Shown one piece after another: positions 61,199 to 64,000 of a stretch of DNA of 64,000 nucleotides. The stretch is from the NCBI RefSeq assembly GCF_027359925.1, contig NZ_CP114767.1:2666001-2730000 (forward strand), in the 5' to 3' direction. The stretch is from Hymenobacter canadensis. GTDB lineage: Bacteria > Bacteroidota > Bacteroidia > Cytophagales > Hymenobacteraceae. The translations under genes were made by a program, and so were the position numbers. The notes beneath the pieces are model-generated. The model was not told the origin of the DNA, searched no databases, and worked only from the letters and a program-made list of their open reading frames with translations. How positions within the stretch are numbered: the stretch's first letter is position 1; each line of letters begins with the position of its first letter.

Positions 61199-61900
61199 GT
61201 GCAAGCACCCACCAACCCCAACGCCTACAAGATTCTCGTTGTCGATGATGACCCCGACATTGTGGAGCTGCTGGAGTACAACCTGCGCAAAGAAGGCTAT
61301 ACGGTGGCCTCGGCCCCGGATGGGCGCAAAGCACTGGAAGTAGCTCCCCAGTTCGGGCCCGACATCATCGTGCTGGATGTGATGATGCCCCACCTCGACG
61401 GCATTGCCACCTGCCGGCAGCTGCGCGAACAGCCCAAATTCAAAGACACCTATATCATCTTCCTGACGGCCCGCGCCGAGGAGTTTTCCGAAGTTGCGGC
61501 CTTTGAGGCCGGCGCCGACGACTTCATTGCCAAGCCCATCAAGCCGCGCGCCCTGCTCAGCCGCCTCGGGGCCTTCGTGCGCCGCGACCGGGACCCGCAG
61601 AGCACCCAGGACACCATTGAAATCAACGGCCTGAAGATTGACCGGACTGCGTTTTCGGTGTACCAGGAAGGCCGCAAAATCACGCTGCCCAAGAAAGAAT
61701 TTGAGTTGCTGGCATTCTTGGCCGCCACGCCCCACAAGGTGTTCGGGCGCGAGGAGCTGCTGCAGAACATCTGGGGCAACGACGTCTTCGTGCTGGCCCG
61801 CACCGTGGACGTGCACGTGCGCAAGGTGCGCGAGAAAGTCGGCGAGCATCACATCCAGACCATCAAAGGCGTCGGCTACAAGTTCAACACGGATAATTAA
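61199..61900 (+). CDS. OmpR/PhoB-family response regulator
   Basis: A 233-residue DNA-binding regulator. The receiver domain has the acidic pocket D16-D17 ('KILVVDDDPD') and the phospho-acceptor D60 ('IIVLDVMMPH'). The output domain is a winged helix (about residues 140-232, 'LPKKEFELLAFLAATPHKVF', 'VDVHVRKVREKVGEHHIQTI'). It starts at GTG; a full -7 box (TACTTTTG, 61153-61160) lies 40 nt upstream. Its kinase follows, separated by a perfect hairpin repeat. Confidence 0.93.
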   Translation: MQAPTNPNAYKILVVDDDPDIVELLEYNLRKEGYTVASAPDGRKALEVAPQFGPDIIVLDVMMPHLDGIATCRQLREQPKFKDTYIIFLTARAEEFSEVAAFEAGADDFIAKPIKPRALLSRLGAFVRRDRDPQSTQDTIEINGLKIDRTAFSVYQEGRKITLPKKEFELLAFLAATPHKVFGREELLQNIWGNDVFVLARTVDVHVRKVREKVGEHHIQTIKGVGYKFNTDN

Positions 61901-61916
61901 GCCGGAGCACCCCTGG

Positions 61917-62009
61917 AACGTCATGCTGAGCTTGCCGAAGCATCTCTCCCGCAACAGTAATCAAGTTACTTTGGCGGGAGAGATGCTTCGGCAAGCTCAG
62001 CATGACGTT
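61917..62009. repeat. Perfect hairpin element F (GTCATGCTGAGC family), 36-nt arms
   Basis: Arms at 61917-61952 and 61974-62009 match perfectly over 36 nt. Outer word AACGTCATGCTGAGC; inner arm TTGCCGAAGCATCTCTCCCGC. The 21-nt spacer can form a further small stem (AGTAA/TTACT). It lies between the response regulator and its kinase and ends 16 nt before the kinase ATG. Confidence 0.93.
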
Positions 62010-62025
62010 TTTTTACTTTTCACCA

Positions 62026-63123
62026 ATGAGACTCAACATTTCCTCCCGCACCATTGCCATTCTACTCTCGTTGCTGGTGGCGGGTGTGCTCACTACGCTG
62101 GCCTGGGTGGGCCCCACCATGTCGATGCAGGATGGGGTGCTGGCGGCGGGCATTACGGTGGCGGCGTGCTTTCTGCTGTTGTATCTGATGTTTGAGGCCC
62201 TGATTTTCCGGGAAATCAACAACATTTACGCCGGGCTGGAGCACATCAAGCGCAAGGAGCTGCGGCGCATGTCCAGCAAGTTCCTGTTCCGGCCGGAGCC
62301 GCTCAAACGCATGCGCGACGAGATTCTGGACATGGCCCAGCGCAAGCAGCAGGAAATCGACGAGCTGAAGCGCCTGCAGGCCCTGCGCCGCGAGTTTCTG
62401 GCCGATGTGTCGCACGAGCTCAAAACGCCCATTTTTGCCGCCCAGGGCTTCCTGCACACCGTCCTCGACGACGACGATGTGGACGATTTCACCCGCCAGA
62501 AGTTTCTGCGCAAAGCCGCCAACAGCCTCGACGCGCTGGATGCGCTGGTGCAGGACCTGGTCACCATCTCGCAGCTGGAAAAGGGCGTGGTGCGCATGCG
62601 CCGCCAGGGCTTCGATATTGTGGTGCTGGTGCACGAGATATTCGAGCAGCTGGAGCGCAAGGCGGCGCTGCGACAGGTGAAGCTGGAGCTGTTTCCGCCC
62701 GAGCTGCCGGCCGGCGGCCTGCGGGTGCTGGCCGACCGCAACCGCATCCGGCAGGTGCTCATCAACCTCATCGATAACGCCATCAAGTATGGCCGCGAAA
62801 ACGGCCACGTGGTGGTGAGCCTGGTGGAAAGCGGCAAGGGCGTGAGTGTGCGCGTGCGCGACGACGGCGCGGGCATCCCGAAGCAGCACCTCAACCGCAT
62901 CTTCGAGCGGTTCTACCGCATCGACAAGAGCCGCTCGCGCGACTCCGGCGGCTCGGGCCTGGGGCTGGCCATCAGCAAGCACATCGTGGAAGCCCACCGC
63001 TCCGCCATCCGGGTACGCAGCGAAATCGGGCAGGGCACCACCCTGGAGTTCAAGCTGCCCAAGCCCAAAAACCCGGCCCCGCCGGCCCACCACGTCCTGT
63101 CCCGGCCCGACGGCGAGGCGTAG
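62026..63123 (+). CDS. Sensor histidine kinase (PhoR-like)
   Basis: A 365-residue membrane kinase. Two membrane helices (about residues 9-29 and 37-58) flank only a very short extracytoplasmic loop, so a large sensor domain is lacking. The phospho-histidine is H130 in 'DVSHELKTPIFAAQGFLHT'; the ATPase domain has the N box 'QVLINLIDNAIKYG', G1 'DDGAGIPKQH' and G2 'GGSGLGLAISKHIVEAH'. It pairs with the regulator just upstream. A proline-rich tail follows the catalytic domain. Confidence 0.93.
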   Translation: MRLNISSRTIAILLSLLVAGVLTTLAWVGPTMSMQDGVLAAGITVAACFLLLYLMFEALIFREINNIYAGLEHIKRKELRRMSSKFLFRPEPLKRMRDEILDMAQRKQQEIDELKRLQALRREFLADVSHELKTPIFAAQGFLHTVLDDDDVDDFTRQKFLRKAANSLDALDALVQDLVTISQLEKGVVRMRRQGFDIVVLVHEIFEQLERKAALRQVKLELFPPELPAGGLRVLADRNRIRQVLINLIDNAIKYGRENGHVVVSLVESGKGVSVRVRDDGAGIPKQHLNRIFERFYRIDKSRSRDSGGSGLGLAISKHIVEAHRSAIRVRSEIGQGTTLEFKLPKPKNPAPPAHHVLSRPDGEA

Positions 63124-63203
63124 CCGCTGCGGTCGGGGGCGTCTGGCCTGCGGGCTTTTGCCAAACGGGTTGGAGCGGGGTTTCGTACCTTTGCGGCCGC
63201 CTT

Positions 63204-63917
63204 ATGAAGCTACCCGATTTCCAAGACCTGATTCTGTTCGAAGACGACGACTACATCGTCATCAACAAGCCCCCATTCCTGGCCACGCTCGACGAGCGGT
63301 TTGGCGGCGCGCCCAACATCCTGCGCCTCGCCCGTGAGCAATACGACGACGTGCAGGCCTGCCACCGCCTCGACAAGGAAACCAGCGGCTCGCTGGCCTT
63401 GGCCAAAAACCCCGCCGCCTACCGCCACCTGGCCATGCAGTTCGAGGACCGCAAGGTGAAGAAGGTGTACCACGCCGCCGCCTGGGGCGTGCACGACTAC
63501 GACGGCCTGCGCGTGGAGCGCAGCATCGAAACCACCACCAAGGGCAAGGCGCGGCTAGCCTACAAGGGCAAGCCGGCCGTGACGCTGGTGCGTACGCTGG
63601 AGGCTTTTGCCAAGCACACGCTGCTGGAATGCCAGCCCATCACGGGCCGCATGCACCAGATCCGGCTGCACCTGGCCTATTTGCAGGCTCCCATCATCGG
63701 CGACCAGATGTACGGCGGTGAGGACTTCTTTCTGTCGTCGCTCAAAAGGAAGTTCAACATGAAGGAAGGGCAGGAAGAACAGCCGTTCATTAAGCGCTTC
63801 GCCCTGCACGCCGCCAACCTCACGTTTGCCAAGCTCGACGGCGAATCCGTGACGGTAGAAGCTCCCTATCCCAAGGATTTCCGGGTGCTGGTCGAGACGC
63901 TGCGGCAGTATCAGTAA
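63204..63917 (+). CDS. RluA-family pseudouridine synthase
   Basis: A 237-residue RNA-modifying enzyme that converts uridine to pseudouridine in rRNA or tRNA. The catalytic aspartate is D57 in 'CHRLDKETSGSLALAKN'; 'LLECQPITGRMHQIRLHLAY' and 'PIIGDQMYGG' are further family marks. It lacks an S4 domain. The exact target site cannot be assigned. A -7 box (TACCTTTG, 63186-63193) lies 10 nt before the ATG, so the leader is very short or absent. Confidence 0.9.
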   Translation: MKLPDFQDLILFEDDDYIVINKPPFLATLDERFGGAPNILRLAREQYDDVQACHRLDKETSGSLALAKNPAAYRHLAMQFEDRKVKKVYHAAAWGVHDYDGLRVERSIETTTKGKARLAYKGKPAVTLVRTLEAFAKHTLLECQPITGRMHQIRLHLAYLQAPIIGDQMYGGEDFFLSSLKRKFNMKEGQEEQPFIKRFALHAANLTFAKLDGESVTVEAPYPKDFRVLVETLRQYQ

Positions 63918-63924
63918 GCCAGAT

Positions 63925-63994
63925 GATGAGGGGAATGGTGATGAGGCAACAGGGACCAAATGACCCGATTTACCTCATCACTATTCCCCTCATC
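63925..63994. repeat. GTGATGAGG-family inverted repeat, 22-nt arms
   Basis: Arms at 63925-63946 and 63973-63994 pair over 22 nt with one mismatch (GATGAGGGGAATGGTGATGAGG on the left). It begins 8 nt after the pseudouridine synthase stop codon. Confidence 0.85.
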
Positions 63995-64000
63995 ACCTCA

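Overview
The window looks like chromosomal DNA of a GC-rich Bacteroidota, most likely Hymenobacter or a close relative (Cytophagales). The evidence is: Bacteroidota-type promoter elements (-7 TAnnTTTG, sometimes with TTG about 20 nt upstream) and no obvious Shine-Dalgarno sites; a SecD-SecF fusion; a Bat-type BatD protein and a MoxR ATPase; a TonB-dependent receptor with an N-terminal carboxypeptidase-like domain; zinc-free ribosomal protein L31; and DUF2490/DUF3108 envelope proteins. No tRNA, rRNA, CRISPR array, transposase or prophage was seen. Most of the content is core chromosome with small hypothetical islands.

Layout. 1-2.6 kb: the end of a peptide-type ABC importer operon (binding protein, two permeases). 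3.3-12 kb: housekeeping genes (RmlD-like reductase, secreted cyclophilin, YjdF-like membrane protein, hemC, holB, GlmU-like nucleotidyltransferase, rpmE, rdgB, udk). 12-22 kb: secDF, a NifU-type Fe-S scaffold, nhaA, rhomboid protease, aroC, batD. 22-26 kb: two consecutive pairs of exported ferritin-like proteins, apparently one pair duplicated. 26-33 kb: queG, ruvB, several small hypotheticals, a HIRAN protein, a serine-less acyl-carrier-like protein and a glutaryl-CoA-dehydrogenase-like enzyme. 34-37 kb: a TonB-dependent receptor under a TPP riboswitch, hence a probable thiamine uptake receptor. 37-46 kb: GNAT, aldose epimerase, an NadR-like kinase with a PnuC transporter (nicotinamide riboside salvage), rhodanese, hrpB, DUF2490, an FRG protein and an SDR. 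46-51 kb: guaB, then a three-gene partner-switching module (SpoIIE-type phosphatase, STAS antagonist, RsbW-like kinase). 51-56 kb: two periplasmic parvulin chaperones (one lipoprotein, one SurA-like) and moxR. 57-64 kb: a beta-barrel protein, recA, a DUF3108 protein, a PhoB/PhoR-like two-component pair and an RluA-family pseudouridine synthase.

The most unusual feature is in the intergenic DNA. Many gaps carry a long inverted repeat (arms of about 20-47 nt, spacer of about 16-75 nt). Seven of them share outer ends of the type GTCATnCTGAGC while their inner arm sequences differ from element to element. Within each element the two arms match one another, so the arms co-vary. Other, unrelated arm families (GTGATGAGG, TTAGGGATTAGG, GCAGAGGGCGCAGAGG, GTGGCCCGGACTTC, TAGCGCGAACTTTG) have the same architecture. 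Some of this repeat-like DNA has entered gene ends or, in hrpB, the body of a gene. All family assignments were made by eye from the translated sequence; no database search was run.
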